Below, piece by piece: positions 9,055 to 21,760 of a DNA stretch of 35,096 nucleotides; the first letter of the stretch is position 1; each line of letters begins with the position of its first letter. The translations under genes and the position numbers were made by a program. A model generated the notes under the pieces. The model made no database searches. It had not been told where the DNA came from and saw only the letters and a program-made list of their open reading frames with translations. The stretch spans positions 1 through 35,096 of the forward strand of contig ML986761.1 in assembly GCA_010094045.1 (NCBI GenBank), written 5' to 3'. This DNA comes from Lojkania enalia. Its lineage: Eukaryota; Ascomycota; Dothideomycetes; Pleosporales.

Positions 9055-12000
9055 TACTACTAGTTTAGTATTTTAAGACGCCTTTTCTATAAGTACAATA
9101 TAGAAGGTTAGATAGATTTTTATAGTTGTAGATAATTTAAGTTAATAGTTTACGGGTAATATTTATTCCTTAATCTTATATAGTCTAATTTTAATATAAT
9201 CTAGTTTACTACTTAGTTGTTTACTTTAAATATTTTATTATAGTAGCTAAACTTTTTCTCTCTTCTTAAAGTAAGATAGTTATTTATATTTCTTATTATA
9301 GTATTTTTTTATAGTATATTATAGGAACTAGAAGTTTTTCTTTAATAGGTCTTACGTTTATTAAATAATTTTAATTCGTTCCTATACCTAAAATACTTAT
9401 AATACTACTTTAATTAGAATATTATAGGTTTTTAGTTTATACCTATAGTTTACTATAAATAGTAATACTCTAGTTATATTATATATAGTACTATTATACG
9501 TAAGTTATACTATTAGTAATAGTATTACCCAATTATTTTATTTGTAGTTAAAGTAGTACTATAGGTATTACTCTACTATTTAGTTTATTTATTCTATCTA
9601 TCTATCTATTTATAGGTAGAATACTATAGATATTTTATATTTAATTTCTAGTAAATTTATAATTATTTACTAAAACTTTAAAGTAAACTTAATATTTTAG
9701 TCTATAATTATCTTTTATAGTACTTTATATTATACGATAATCTATTTTAGAAAGATGTTTACAATCTATTCTACTAATAATACTTTATTATAGGGAATAA
9801 AGTAGGTGTATTTTATAAGTCTATCTATAATTATTATAATAGAGTTATATACTTCCCTCTTAAAGTAGTCTTTTAATTTTAATAGCTTAATAATAAAGTC
9901 TATAATAATTTCTATCTATAGTTTAGTTAGTATTTTTAGGTTTTATAATAGTCTATAAGATATATATCTATTAAGTTTATTCTATTAGTAGTTTATATAT
10001 TCTCGTAATATATTCTTTATCTATTTTCTTACTTTAGAAAAGTAGAATCTTCTAAGGATTTATTCTAGCGTTTTCTCTATTCCTTAGTATTTATAGGTAG
10101 AAGCTTTATAAAATTGCTTAATAAATTCATTTTTAACTTTAGCTGGTATATAGATCTAGTTGTAAATATATAGTAGTCTATCTATCTATTCTAATTCTTA
10201 TTCTTAAAGTTCTTCGGGTATCCTATCTATTACTAATCTAATTAGAGTTATCTAGCTTACTTCTTTAGTAATAGTCGTTACTATAAGTTGTAGGTAATTA
10301 TATACTATACTTCTATCTTATTATCTTCTTAGTAGTATAGCTGTAGTTCCTTTCTCTTACTTATATTCTAGTAGTCTACTTAATACGTCTACTCTTTAAT
10401 TTTATTTTCTACTAATATAGATAATTTTAAAGTTAAATATAGCTAGTTTTTATAACTATTTAACCTATCTAGGGGTAAGAGTTTTAATAGTAAGAAAGGT
10501 AGTAAGATTCTTATAATCGTAATAGACTTTAGTTTACTATTTTACTCCTTATAGATATATACGCTATTCTTTAAAGTATACTATAATAACTAGAAGTTCT
10601 TAGTTATATATATTATAATTTATCTCTATAGGTATAAGCTTTCGTAAATAATATACTACTAGATATTATTTTCTATTATAGATTTATATAAGAATTCCGG
10701 CTATTCTTATTCCTAATATATTAGTTTTTATAAGGGCCTTCTTTTCTAGGTCGTAGAGTTTTAGTACTAGTTCTTACTAGAATTATTTCTTAACTTTTTA
10801 AAAAGCTTTTTCTTACTTATTTCCCTATATAAAGGTAATATTCTTCTTTAATAATTAAGTTAGGGGTATAATTATATTACTCTAGTTGTTTATAAAAGTT
10901 TAATAGAAGTTATAAAATCCTATAAAAGATTAGATATTTTTAACTAATTTTAAGATTAGCTAATCTCTAATTACTACTAGTTTATTTAGATTTATTTATA
11001 GTTGTTCTAGTTTAATAATAAATCTTAAGTAGTCTATTCGCGTAATATAAAATTTATATTTTCTTACCTTAAAGTATAATTTTACTACTTATAATATACG
11101 TAGTACTTATTTAATATATTTCTTATATTCTTACTTTATTTTTAAATATATAAGAACGTTATCTAAATATATTATATAGAATCGTCTAAAATATGGTCTT
11201 AATACCTTATTAATTCGTTTTTAGAAAGTAGCTAGTATATTAGTAAGTCTGAATAGTATAATTAGGTATTTAAAGAGTCTCTTTTTTATTCTAAATACTA
11301 TTTTCCATTCGTCTCCTTTTTTAATATAGATCTAATAGTACGTATTCTAGATATCTAATTTTATAAAGATAGTAGCTTTTCTTAATTAATCTCTTAAGTT
11401 ATAGATAAGTAGTAAGAGGTATTAGTCCTTAATTATAATGTTATTAAGAGTATAATAATCGATATATATTTATAGGTCTATTATTCCTTTCTTATCTATA
11501 AAGAGTATAGGGTATACTACTAGTAAGTTTAATTTTCGGATTATTCCTTTCTTTAGGTACTTATCTATATATTATTCTAGAGCCTTACTTCTCTTAATAT
11601 TAGACTATATATTAGTCTATATCTATGTTTTTTTTCTAGTTATAGTTTAATTTTATAATCGTGTTCTCTATATTCGTATAGATATTATAGTAGTTTTTAG
11701 AGTTGTTCTATTAAGTATTAGTATTCCTTAAATATACTATATAATACGTTTCCTATTAGAAATAATTCTTTTACTACTTCTTTTACTATTATAGCAAGTT
11801 ATTCCTTAACTAGTTAACCTAAGTTTTTAAGGATAATCCGTCCGGTTTACTAGTTTATCTAAGGGTTTTTCTTTCTTAACTATAGAATTTCTAGGATAAT
11901 ATTATAGTTAGTAATTTTTATAATTTAGAAAATTTATCCTTATTAGATTATTTCTAGAATTTCAAACTCTCCTAGTTTTATAGTATATATAACTTTCTTC

Positions 12001-13199
12001 TAGAAGTCTTTTCCCTCTATAATTTAAATTATATAGAGTCGTTCTAGTTATACTATAGGTATTTCTTTTCTAGTAATATAGTTACTAGCTATAAAATTCT
12101 TTGTTACTCTACTATTAATAAATATATATACCTTATAGCTATAATATTATTCTAGTATTATAAGATAGTATTCTCCTATATTCCTATATAACTAAATTAT
12201 CTTAGACTAGTAGACTATTACTTCTTTTATAGATATATATTTTAGGCATTTTCGTTCTAAACATTTATACTATAATCTTCCTCTAATATATAACTTAGGT
12301 AGTAAAGGTTTAAGTTTAAGTACTATATAGTTTTAGGCTTATTTAATAACTTCCTATTCTATTATAACTTCTTACTTTATAGGGTTTCCCAGTACCTTAT
12401 CTTTATTTAGTTATCTTAGCTATATACCTATATTTTCTTTTCTTTTTTAGTAGGTTCTATATTATTATTTAATATACGATATCTATACTATCTTAAAATA
12501 TACTAGATAATATTAGTTTATATAGGAGTTATTATCTTTTCTAACCTAGTAGTCCTATTCTTATTTATATTATAATGCCTTTAGTATCTAGTATTTTACT
12601 AGTACCTTACTTCGTAAAAAGGCTACTACTTTTTATATTATATATACGGTCTTATCCTAATCTATTATATTAAAATATTCTTCTACTACTTTTATTGTCT
12701 CTATCCATTTTTAGAAGTATAAGAAGTAGATCTTTCTAGGGTAGGTGTTTTACTATTCTTTATAAACGTCGATAATATCTTATTCTAGTCTATTCTTATT
12801 ATAGAATTTTATAGGTAGTTCCTCTTATAAAATAGCTATAAGAGCCGGAATTCCCTATTTATACTTGATTATTCCTTATTAGTACGTAAAATATATTCTA
12901 GATACTAGTTTAGGTATTAGTACTCTAATAGTAGTTTCTTCTATTTATAATAGGGTGTTTATTTCTTTATCCTTATCTAATTCTTTTTAAACTTCCTCTA
13001 GCTATCTTTTTATACGTTCTTATATTACTATAAGTTGTATTTTCTTCTAAAGCTAATATCCTATAGCTTCTTTAAGTTGTCGGTATATTTAACACTCGTT
13101 TTTATTATAGAAGGACTAATATAGTATTCTATATTCTATAGTTACGACTAGTTTTTCTTTATCTACTTCCTACGGTTTATCTTTTATAGGCTAGTTTTT

Positions 13200-14260
13200 C
13201 TTTTCTTTCTTTTTACTTTAATATTCCTTTACTATATATCCTAGTTTCTAATAATTATAGTACTTAATATCTTTCCTCTAGGTCTTCTTTTCCTAAGTCG
13301 CCTATAACTTAGGCTTCTTTTCTCTAGTAGCGTTTAAATCTATAGGTCCGCCTATATTAACAGCTCTTACTAAAAAGTATACCCTTTAATAGTATACTTA
13401 CCTTTCCTTATTTTTAAACTAGTATAGTTTATTATTAATTCTTTTTACTAGTTAGAAATATAATACTAGATTCTAAGATTGTTCTATATATATTATTACC
13501 CTTTTTATTTCTATTTTTAATACTCTATAGAACTTTACTATTATACTATAGTTGTCCTATATAACTTTATTTAAGAGCTGTTAAAACTTAATATATATAA
13601 GGTAATAGATCCTAGTTAAACTAGGTTGTAGAGTCTATTCTCTACTACTTATACTTTATTAATATCTCTAAACGCTAGTTCGAGTTTCTATTAGAAGTAT
13701 ACTAGACTTATAAATATTACCTTTATTTTACTTTTCTAGTATTCTTCCGCATATTTCTTAAAATCTATTAGAAAGGACTAGAACTAGTTAAAAGGTTTAC
13801 CTATTAAATATACTCTTATAAATAGTACTTTTTTATTCTTATACTAGATAATATCTAGGTTAGTATTAATATAGATTTTTACTACTACTAGAAACTCTTT
13901 AAGTTTAGACCTAGTTCTATTAAATTTATTAAATAGTATTAACTTAATTTATTACTAATAATATATTATTAGTAGTACTCTTTTAACTTATTTAAGTTTC
14001 TAGATAATTCCCGCGAGTTCTATTCTTTACTTACTATTAACTATTTCTTATATTTTTTTAAAGCTTTTAAAAAGACTATTCTAGGTCTCTTTTAGGCTTC
14101 TTATTTATTTATCTACTAAGACTAGCTGTTTCTATTATTATATTAATTTATTCTGCATTCTTATAAATATAGTTATTATACCTACCTCTAAAGAGGTAGT
14201 TTTACTAGCTAATTCTAATATTCTACTTGCGTGAGTTTCCTATATTATTTACTAAAAGTA
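13200..14260 (-). pseudogene. gag: Element 1 gag with CCHC zinc knuckle
   Basis: Minus-strand gag relic. Near 13920 begins LKEFLVVVKIYINTN, followed by KVLFIRVYLIGKPFN.F and DFKKYAEEY, the usual gypsy Gag core (L+.FL.q...Y, L.G.A..W). At about 13225-13265 KYYNY.KLGYIVKEY is a CCHC knuckle whose Cys and His codons have become Tyr codons through RIP. The N-terminus and start are not definable. It differs in sequence from the gag of elements 2/3, so element 1 is a separate family. Confidence 0.8.
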
Positions 14261-14328
14261 TCTCTTTTCTTATAACTAGAGTAGTTTAACTAGTTTTACT
14301 TCTTCTAATTTTACGAGGGTAGTTAAAG

Positions 14329-14659
14329 TATAATAGCTTCTAATTAGCTAGGTATAGGATAGGATAATAACTAAGAGTAATTATATACTATAGAGAGATT
14401 ATTCTTATAAACTTATAATAGAAGTATATAAGTAGAGTATGTAAAGAATATTTAGGTTAACTATAAAGAGCTATAAAGGTTAGAGTTATAAAGTTATTAA
14501 ATACAATTTAGTTTCTTTACTTATTCTTTCCTACTTAGTTACTTAATTAACTAAACTACTAAGTACGTTATTTTATATTAGCTTTATTCTTCTAATTATA
14601 TAAAGTTCTAAATCTTAATTAGGTCTAGTATAGGAATTCTTATAGGGGTATCCGTAATA
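14329..14659 (-). repeat. Element 1 5' LTR (331 bp)
   Basis: It is the direct repeat of 6013-6343 and, on the minus strand, the 5' LTR. It starts TATTACGGATACCCC and ends GCTATTATA. The target duplication GCTAG follows at 14660-14664. I see no clear tRNA primer-binding site just inside it; RIP may have destroyed it. Confidence 0.92.
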
Positions 14660-14664
14660 GCTAG

Positions 14665-14970
14665 AAAAGAAAGACTAACTAAACTATTAGAAATAATTAA
14701 ATTAGTAGTTAAGATTAATAACTATTAATATAAGTAGGAAATAGAAAAATAATCTTAGCTATAAATATTCGTGCTAATTAAGAAGGAAAGTAAGATAGTA
14801 CTATAAGATAGTAATCAAATAGTTCTTAGAAAAGTTAAAAAGGATAAGAGAAAGAACTACTAATAATTAAGGATAAGTAATCTTAAGAAAGAAAGACTTA
14901 AAAAGAGAGCGTATCTTCTATATAGATAAAAAGGATACTATATAAAAGAATATCTAAATAAAAAAAGAAG
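14665..14970 (+). pseudogene. gag: Element 3 gag, C-terminal part with zinc knuckle
   Basis: Gag of element 3 resumes directly after the GCTAG duplication, matching minus-strand element 2 at about 28800-29110. At about 14906-14962 the frame AYLLYR.KGYYIKEYLNK preserves the C-x2-C-x4-H-x4-C spacing of a retroviral-type zinc knuckle, with every Cys and His changed to Tyr, as RIP does to TGT/TGC and CAT/CAC. This knuckle binds element RNA in intact Gag. Confidence 0.8.
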
Positions 14971-15058
14971 CTTAAATAATAATTATATAATCTACTAATA
15001 AATACTAATAACTAATATAGTACTAGATATATTATATAGATAATAGATACTAGATATA

Positions 15059-16204
15059 ATATAGTTTATAAGCGAGCTGTTAGTATAAACAAGCTGTTAT
15101 CTTACTAAACTTTTAATAGCCTACCTAGATTAATATATAATAGCTTAATATAGTAATATATAATTAACCTATAAAAAATTACAAATTATTCTTATAATCT
15201 TAGCTATTAATTAAGGTTAAGTTTTAACCGAGAATAGTACTATAACAACTTTTTACTACTCTTAAAGTACTCTCTACTTTTAATACGCTAGAATAGCTAC
15301 GTAACGCGATTATAAGCTAAATTTAAAGAAGCTTATAAAGACTAAAAAGGAGGTACTTATTAGCTATATCCTTAATTAGGATTTACGAGGATTTCTACTT
15401 ATAATTAACAGCGTATAAGCTATAGTAAATAGACTATTAGCTAAGTATAATACTAAGATCTCAGCCTTAATACGCAATTATATTAACTATATTAATAAGA
15501 CTACCTTTCTTCTAGCCTTTAAAGCAGCCTATAATTAATTAATTATAGAAGCTAATATCTGCATAAGCTTTTAAGGCGGTACTATTAAAGCTTAATATTA
15601 AGCTATATACGCCGATACCACCTATATTAGAAACTACCTCTTAAGAGGCTAAAATACCTAGTAATACGCGTAAACTAGAGGCTTAATTAATAATAATTTA
15701 TAGTAGAATTTAGTAATATTAAGACTTATTACCTACGTTAATTATTGCAGCCTTTAATTAGCTTTAAAAAGATATTATGATAATAACGCATTTGATTATA
15801 CTAATAGCTAATTAAATTAAGAGCTTTAAGTAAGTAAACGAGGTAGTAATAAAGCGAAAATAATGGAAAAGAAAGTGATTATAAAAGTAGGAGATTCTAA
15901 TAAAGGCTATAGGTTAGGATATAATTAATTAAAATAACGTTAAAGGGTAGATTAATAAGGAAATTCGTAATTAGAGTACTTAGCTATAAAAGAGTAACTA
16001 GTCTTAATAGAGCTGCAGGCGCTATAAATAGCCTAGCTATAATACTTAAACGTGCTAAATTAATAGTGTAGGTGTTAAATAATCTAATAAACTATTACTT
16101 TCTATAGTATATATATATATAGTTAATAATTATTACGATTAAGTTGTTCGAATCTTAGTAGAGTAACAGCTTACTTATACTAACAGCTCGCTTATAAACT
16201 ACGT
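15059..16204 (+). mobile_element. Fot-C: internally deleted Fot1/pogo element, 1146 bp
   Basis: The inverted ends (ATATAGTTTATAAGCGAGC and its mate ending ACTACGT) resemble those of Fot-A and are flanked by TA at 15057-15058 and 16205-16206. Element 2 shows the empty site near 28710 (TGTACTATTTAATAAAAAAAG on the minus strand). It is about 0.7 kb shorter than Fot-A because the middle of the transposase is missing. This is typical of non-autonomous derivatives. It is inserted in the gag-pol of element 3. Confidence 0.87.
15300..16060 (+). pseudogene. Fot-C transposase remnant lacking the DDE core
   Basis: The frame holds the CENP-B-type HTH (EVLISYILN, then DLRGFLL...AIVNRLLAK, about 15350-15440) and then jumps at about 15450-15465 to the C-terminal block ALIRNYINYINKTTFLLAF near 15470-15530, which in Fot-A lies some 700 bp further on. 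The catalytic domain between is absent. A C-terminal knuckle (RRYK.PSYNT.TC pattern) can be traced near 16018-16060. The DNA-binding part is kept while catalysis is lost. Confidence 0.75.
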
Positions 16205-16206
16205 TA

Positions 16207-18417
16207 CTATTCTATAAAAGAAGGAAGTAATTATTAACTACAGCTAAAAAGAGTAGTAGCAGTTATTAGATATATAGAATATCTACTAAATATACTAAAA
16301 CTTAATAGTATATTAATCTTTAATAGAATAAAATAAAAGAAATATTAGATTTATAATAAGACTTATTAGATAAAATTATATCCCTAAGAATATTAGAATA
16401 TACTATTTAACAAATTAATATTCTAAGATAGCTAGAATATATTAAAAGCTGTAGTAAAATCTATAGGAAAAATTATAGATAAAGAAATATTTAAATATAT
16501 ATAGAAAATCTACTAAAGCTATCTTATAGAAAAGGTAAAAGGTAAAAAAGGGAAATATATACTACTCTATAAAAATAGTTATAAAAAAGATTAGGTAAGC
16601 TGTTATTAAGATAATTACTTAATATATAAGAGTATAAAAATAAAGCTAGAAGTATAGTTAAAACTAGATATATAATTATTACCTAAAATCTTACTATCTT
16701 AAAATAAGATAGAAGATTATATAGAAAATAAATACTATTAAATTTATAGAAATCTACTTTACCTTAAAATAGAATATCTATACCAGCTTAGTAAAATTAT
16801 TATAGAAGTTAAAAAGCTAAAAAAACTAGTCTTAAAAATAAGAGAAATATAGAGAGATATTAGAAGATAACTTAATATTATAACTCGTAAAATAATAGGA
16901 GTAGGTATATCTAAAGAAGAAGAACTCTCTAAAAATAATATATATTTAGAAGAATATAAAGCTTTAAACTAGAAATAATATATAGTTAAATACTAGTACT
17001 ATTAAAATATATTTAAAGTATTTAGATAGTAAAGATTAGATAAAAATTACCGACTAATTAAATAGTAATAATATTTCTTAAAATAGAAGTATAAGATATA
17101 TAGTAAATAGATAAGAGCTACTTACGCCTAAGAATTATAGATAAAGTATAATATAGATAGATATCTATTATATAGAAAAGAGAAGAAGAAGATAGAATTC
17201 TTCTTATCTTAGTTAAAAAACTAAGTAGCTCTTAAAGTAATAGCTATATTAAGGAACTAGATAGAAAAGCTATTAGAAGGGTTACTAGTATAGTACTTTT
17301 ATATATAGTACTCTAAGTAGAATTTAATAAAAAGAAACTTAAAGTACTACTCGATAGTAGAGTTTTAGATATATTTATATTAGTATAATAGGTTTATAAG
17401 AATAATATAAAGTAGAGGGAAAAGATAGTACTTTATATAATATACTTAGTAGATAATAAACTAATAGATTATAGTAGAGAAGTTATACTAATAGAAATTA
17501 AAAAGCGAGCGTTTAATATTATAGGATATACTAATATAAAAAGTATCGATATTATAAACCTAGGAAAATTTAATATATTACTAGGTATAAACTAGCTAGC
17601 TAAATATAATTCTAGAATATATTAGTAGTAAAGAATAGATTATAAGCTATAGAATAGATCTAGAATAGAACTAGTAGTAGGATAGTATAGGATAAAGTAT
17701 CCCTCGGATCTATAGTTAATATAAAGAGTATTAGTAGCTATAATAGCTAAATATCTTAAGAAAATAAAGTAGATACTAGAAATTATTATAGTTTAGAAAG
17801 TATATAAGAAACTATAAGACGAAAGTATACTTTAAAAGATTTAAGAGGATTATAGCAAATTTATAGAACTATATAAAGAAGTAGAGAATAGAGAATTACT
17901 TAAGTATTAAGAATATAACTATAAAATTATTATAGAAGATAAAGGAAATTTAAAATCTAATCTAATATATAATTTAAATAGAGAATAAAGAGAAGAATTT
18001 AGAAAGTATATTTAAAAGACTTTAGTAAGAGGATTTATATAACTAAGCTAGAGTAAAATAGTATTACTAATATTATTTATATTTAAGAAAAATAGTAAAC
18101 TAAAGTTATACGTTAATTATTAATAGTTAAATAATATAACTAAAAAAAATAGATATCTATTACCTAGAATAATAGAATTTATAAGTTAGTTATAAGAAGC
18201 TAAATAGTTTATAAAGTTTAATATAAGGGAAGAATATTACTAAATTTAGATAAAGAAGGATTATAAATAGAAAATAGTATTTAAAATAAGAGAAGGACTT
18301 TTTAAATATCTAATAATACTATTTAAACTTATAAATATACTAATAACCTTCTAGATAGTTATAAATAATATATTAAGAGAATATTTAGATATATTTATAA
18401 CGGTATATCTAAATAAT
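16207..18417 (+). pseudogene. pol: Element 3 pol: protease and truncated reverse transcriptase
   Basis: The pol relic continues after Fot-C. Protease is visible as VLLDSRV at about 17346-17366 (DSG motif with Gly changed to Arg), followed by NPGK-type and LLGINWLAK-type blocks up to 17620. RT starts near 17980 (ILFIFKKNSKLKLYVNY) and runs to VYLNN at 18400-18417, the catalytic YLDD with both Asp codons changed. Element 4 begins exactly there, so the thumb, RNase H and integrase are lost. It matches element 2 at about 26500-28700 on the other strand. Confidence 0.82.
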
Positions 18418-19005
18418 TATAATATCTTATAGCTTTAAGTTATAGGTTAATAATATAGAGTTATCTAATCTAAGGTTAAAATAGCTAAATTATACTCTAT
18501 AGAGATAGTAGTAATTTATCTCTCTTTTATTAGTTATCTCTTTTCTAAGAAAACTAAATATATAAATATTTTAGCTCTACTATTCTATCTATTATTACTA
18601 TACTATAATCTATTATACTAGTCTATTATATTTAAATCGCTTTAACTTTTTAAAATAGTCTAATAATAATTTCTAATATTATAAATATATCTTCTACCCC
18701 TTTTAGTCTAATAGCTAGCTTAGCTAGGTATATAAGAACTCTAATATCTAATAATTGGCGAAACGCTAACCTTAAAACTAATAAGAAACTTATTTAGCTA
18801 AAAGAGTAGACTAGAATAAATATTTGTTAAATATCTAAAGAATTGTAGAATTATAGTACTATTTAATACTTTTTAGCCTAGAATAGTATAAAGTAGAATA
18901 TAGATACTAAAGACTTAGAAGGACTATAATAATAAATATAAGGTAAACGAAATTAGAAGAATTTTAAATAGCTATAGAAGATAAAGTAATAATATAAAAT
19001 AGGTA

Positions 19006-20854
19006 ACGTATTCTACTATCGAAGCGGCTAAACTATTAAAGCGGCCACTTTTTCTTAGCGCAACAAATACTATATATAAAAAGTTAATTTACTTAATACT
19101 AATAAAAGATTCTATATATAATATACTTTTATCTAATTCAGAATTTTCCCTACTATTCTTTTAGTATATATAAGCGTTATATCTAGTCTTACTACAGTTA
19201 CTATAGTAGTATTAAACTAGTTAAGCTCTTTCTTAAATATTAGTACTATAAGTCTTTTTAAAGGGCTAAGAGCTTATAGATACTTCAGCAGCTATATATA
19301 AAGATCCCTCGCTATATAATACTATACTACTATACTAAATATACTTTCTTTTATATGTTTTACGCTTAGTTACTTCTTCTAATTACCTTTTAAATTTAGA
19401 GTTACAAGCTTAAAGAAGCATATTCTAATATAGTATTAACTTAGCATCTTTTATAAGCTGTAAGAATCTTTTTTATACCTCTTTTAGTAATTGTATAAAG
19501 AACTTTTATATAAGTATTAATTATAACTTAAATTTATATATATTACTTAGAGTTTTAGACTACTAAAAGTCTTCTTATAGAAGTAGTTCTAGTAGGGTAT
19601 ATAGTTATATATTAAGATAATCTAATATAACCTACGCGTTTAGAGGAATAATTCCTACTACTTTAAAAGTCTTTCGATAGTTCTCGTATATAAATACGTT
19701 AAAAAACGCGTTCTTAAAGGCTGGAAGAAAGCCTTCTTTATTAATATAGTAGACGTATTAGTACGCTAAATCTTGTATACGCTGCGAGTACTTTAGCTTT
19801 AATAGTAAAAAGTAAACTATATTAAGAGGCTAAAGTATATACGATAAATAAAAAGGTATATAAAGTATTAGGATCTTTTATATAAGATAATAATCTTTAA
19901 ATTCCTAGTTAAGGTAGCTTTTATAGCTGTCTAAAATAAGTAGCCTATATAATTCTACCTAATATATCTTTATATACTTATTAAAGTACTTTAGCTATTT
20001 AAAACTAAACGCGTTATTTATCCAGCCGTTCTTAGAGACTAAAATTTTCCAATTATATAGTATATCTACTTTTTTATACTATATAGAGATATAAACGCGT
20101 CTTTTATAAATAATAAATAGTAGAGACGCGTATATAGTAGTATAGATACTCTAGATAATTATAACCTACTTACAATTATCTAGCTATATAAGAGTAGACT
20201 TTATATAACGTTCTAAACCTGTAATAACCTTTATAATATTAATAATATCTATCTAAAAGTCTATCTTATTAAAGTTGTAGATATTATTATTATATATACT
20301 ATATTTTGCAATTATATCTTATATAAGCTTAAACTACACGTTAATAACCTCTAGATTCTCTTATTTTATTCTTTAGTAATCCTTTATTTAATTAAAGACT
20401 GTTTTAAGCTTATTTATACGCGCTATAAATTATTTAGATTAATTCTTTTTTATAAATATTCTACTACATACGTCTAATAGTTTATCTACTATATCTACTA
20501 CCTTATATAGCTAGGGCGTAAATCCTCGCAAATTAAGGTTAAGAATATATTATATAATTGTTTATTCTTTAGTTACTATAAGCTTCTAGTAATTTAGTTA
20601 TATATAAGAGTAAAACGTGATTCTATAAAGTTAAGTAGAGAGTTGTTAATATTATATATTAAAAGCTATAGTAGCGCGTTATACGCTCTTAAACTAGCCT
20701 AATTTATACGCCTATAAGATAAGCTTAATTCTACCTTCTTATTAAATTAATAGAAGGTTATATCGTAGATTTATTATAGTTCGTACGTAGTATTTATAAT
20801 GCTAAGAAAAAGTAGCCGCTTTAATAGTTTAGCCGCTTTAATAGTAGAATATAT
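19006..20854 (-). mobile_element. Fot-D2: Fot1/pogo-type DNA transposon, 1849 bp
   Basis: It is the second copy of the Fot-D family, equal in length to Fot-D1 and colinear with it. TA stands on each side (19004-19005 and 20855-20856). The uninterrupted site is visible in the 3' LTR of element 4 (GTAGATAATATTTC, near 34846-34858). Its inverted ends start ACGTATTCTACTATC on the left and ATATATTCTACTATT on the right. Confidence 0.93.
19130..20760 (-). pseudogene. Fot-D2 transposase relic
   Basis: Minus-strand DDE transposase of the Fot1/pogo group. Visible blocks are YNFNKIDF near 20250-20275 (first catalytic Asp now Asn), KVITGLERYIK, SKNGWINNAFSFK, LLILDSYKSYLN near 19900-19930 and NKEGFLPAFKNAFFNVF near 19700-19750, then a VGIIPLN block. 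These follow the family order of DETGF, SENGW, LDGHxSH and LPAF. Stops disrupt it throughout. The protein would have cut and pasted Fot-D copies. Confidence 0.82.
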
Positions 20855-20959
20855 TAACATCTTTATAATTAATTTAGCTATTATTATACTAGAGGGAGTA
20901 TAGCTACTATAAACTACCTCTATCTAAACTAATCTTCTTTATTTTAAACCTTCTTATAT

Positions 20960-21760
20960 CTATAAATAGAAGAATTATATAAACTATAACTAATAGATTT
21001 AAAACTATAAAAAGTATTTTATCTAGTTACTAATAGACTTTTAGATAGAAAAATAGAAAGTTACTTTTACTTTTAGATATATTTTAAAGTCTTTAAAAAT
21101 TTTATAAAAGATATATAAAACTATAGAGTATTAAAAGAATATATACTAAATCTCTATATAAAATATCTTAAAAGTAAAAATACTAAGTATATTAGATACT
21201 CTATTAAAATCAAGGTAAGAAGCTTTTAATATCTTAAAAAGATGTAGATAAAGGATAGACTAGTCTCTAACTAACTTATTAAACTATATAAAACCTCTAT
21301 AAAAAGAAGTTAAAGAGATAAATAAAGACTATATAGTAAATAAGTTTATCTTAGTCTTATTTAAACTAATAAGAAGAAATTTAAATCTCCTTCTAGGACT
21401 ACAACTTTAAATACTACTAGAGGTAGAAGAATATATAAATATAGTTTTCAGGTGTTACTAAAAGCTTTATAAGAGGTAAAAGGGGTATAATATAGGTAAT
21501 TATAAGAGGCGAGGGTTTAATACTTTAGGTAAGAGTAATAGTACTCTAAAGAAGGCTAGAAAGAGCTAGAAACTTTTAAAGAGGTTTAGAAAAGGTAATA
21601 TTTATCTAGAATAGCCTTCTATTATATATTAGATATATAGAGAGGAGAGTTATAAGTTTTCTAACTATCTCTAGAAGAAAGAAAAGTCTAAAGAAGCTCC
21701 TAAATAGAAGTTAAAAAAAGGTAAAGATTAGAAGAATTAAGCTCCTTTCTTCTAACTTAT
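20960..21760 (+). pseudogene. gag: Element 4 gag with zinc knuckle
   Basis: Plus-strand frame following the 5' LTR. It reads as a basic protein, and near 21625-21680 YWIYREESYKFSNY keeps the C-x2-C-x4-H-x4-C spacing with Cys and His turned to Tyr by RIP. Position between LTR and pol and the knuckle support gag; the capsid core is too degraded for confident alignment. The leader at 20912-20960 shows no obvious tRNA primer site. Confidence 0.65.

Larger units (their letters stand above)
7020..12700 (-). pseudogene. pol: Element 1 pol: protease, RT, RNase H, integrase, chromodomain (split by Fot-D1)
   Basis: This polyprotein relic copied the element RNA into DNA and integrated it. On the minus strand: protease with FINSRVTKNF for FIDSGATKNF (about 12100-12130; catalytic Asp now Asn); RT with VVYPILFIDKKG near 11470-11520 and the catalytic YLDD as YLDN near 11155-11172; an RNase H stretch around 10450-10800; integrase core from about 9910 (DFIIKLLK, then RLIKYTYFIPY), reaching 9530; and a GPY/F-type tail near 9090-9230 (SSKLDYIKIRLYKIKE). 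Fot-D1 separates this from the chromodomain at about 7030-7180 (EVKKII...YYLIKW). Stops are dense throughout. Confidence 0.88.
6013..14659 (-). mobile_element. Element 1: chromodomain Ty3/gypsy retrotransposon, minus strand, 8647 bp with Fot-D1 inside
   Basis: Two direct 331-bp LTRs (6013-6343 and 14329-14659) bound the element, and the 5-bp target duplication GCTAG stands on both sides (6008-6012 and 14660-14664). Uninterrupted element 2 shows the gag target before insertion. Gag, protease, RT, RNase H, integrase and chromodomain run right to left, and a polypurine tract lies against the left LTR, so the strand is certain. Removing Fot-D1 leaves about 6.8 kb, normal for fungal gypsy elements. 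It is a different family from elements 2/3 and from 4. Every frame is broken by RIP. Confidence 0.93.
4839..18417 (+). mobile_element. Element 3: Ty3/gypsy retrotransposon, plus strand, 3'-truncated
   Basis: The element starts with a 500-bp LTR at 4839 inserted in the LTR of the layer-0 remnant, and continues as gag and pol in the plus direction. It is interrupted by element 1 (6013-14659) and Fot-C (15059-16204) and ends within RT where element 4 begins at 18418. It is the same family as element 2 and the layer-0 remnant: LTR, gag, knuckle, protease and RT align along their length. RNase H, integrase and the 3' LTR are not in the window. Left target flank is ATACT (4834-4838); the right copy cannot be seen. 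Confidence 0.85.
18418..20911 (+). repeat. Element 4 5' LTR, split by Fot-D2
   Basis: It begins TATAATATCTTATAG and ends GGGAGTATAGCTACTATA; both agree with the 3' LTR at 34263-34905 and both ends fit TG...CA after RIP. The first bases outside (T at 18417 against G at 34262, A at 20912 against T at 34906) differ, which fixes the edges. Fot-D2 with one TA interrupts it at 19006. Confidence 0.88.
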
